NCBI GenBank assembly: GCA_021108035.1
Contig: JAIORQ010000084.1
Span: 21,859 to 85,858 of the forward strand
DNA length: 64,000 nt
Direction of reading: 5' to 3'
Source of the DNA: Bacteroidales bacterium
Lineage (GTDB): Bacteria > Bacteroidota > Bacteroidia > Bacteroidales > JAADGE01
The stretch's first letter is position 1, and each line of letters opens with the position of its first letter. Both the position numbers and the translations under genes were made by a program. The notes under the pieces are model-generated. The model had not been told where the DNA came from and did no database searches. It worked only from the letters and a program-made list of their open reading frames with translations. Positions 63,922-64,000 of the stretch are shown here, one piece after another.

Positions 63922-64000
63922 AATGTGTGTGTTTTAATGGTGTAGAACGATTGGCTAAAAAGCGTGCTTTATAACCGAAAAATTTTCAGTTTGCAATATA

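Overview
The window looks like a chromosome segment of a low-GC Bacteroidota, probably a Bacteroidales-like or related marine or gut lineage. The evidence is a SusC/SusD pair, promoters of the TTTG-N17-20-TAnnTTTG type, many lipoproteins, a PKD/GEVED surface protein, type B ribosomal protein L31, a CASTOR/POLLUX-type channel and the Bacteroidota-type 'alternative GlmU'. I saw no rRNA or tRNA gene and no CRISPR array. Integrase and transposase genes are also absent, although several families of short palindromic elements are present.

Layout. 1-5840: a partial giant secreted protein, a pappalysin-type protease and a DUF4197 lipoprotein. 6001-17591: housekeeping and scattered genes (aminotransferase, flavin reductase, DUF4143 ATPase with a decayed relative beside it, SpoIIE-type phosphatase, PLD-like nuclease, GlmU-like protein, L31, NadE, Maf, a PIN toxin pair, UbiA prenyltransferase). 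17597-21133: a stray copy of the MutS2 Smr domain, divergent from a fusion of an Endonuclease Q-like domain with a UvrD helicase. 21134-22370: repeats only, apart from a small DUF3795 gene. 22371-29512: lipid-transport-like cluster 1 (TetR, RND, LolA-like, patatin, START, barrel protein). 29595-39243: MutS2, an orphan SusCD pair and the channel. 39262-43114: an accessory patch with a gutted threonine aldolase, an AvaI/BsoBI-type restriction-modification pair and a lipoprotein gene broken by a TAG. 43427-46409: an unknown secreted protein and EF-G. 47078-59229: lipid cluster 2, twelve genes in one direction. 59645-63921: an M1 peptidase and an erythromycin-esterase-family protein.

The most interesting content is the pair of paralogous clusters. 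Both have the order TetR, RND/MMPL exporter, LolA-like periplasmic protein, patatin-like hydrolase and outer-membrane barrel protein, which suggests a route for moving a hydrophobic molecule from inner to outer membrane. Cluster 1 has a START-domain protein in its variable slot. Cluster 2 instead has a PlsC-like acyltransferase and a GT2 glycosyltransferase, and is preceded by what looks like a synthesis block: TetR, KAS III, phthiotriol-type methyltransferase, GNAT-like acyltransferase and SDR. Three TetR genes carry the same 24-base box placed identically against their -7 promoter element, which suggests one shared regulatory code. The product and function are inference; no part has been tested here.

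Starts were moved from the longest reading frame where promoter position or family length argued for it (L31, the SusC protein, the third TetR).
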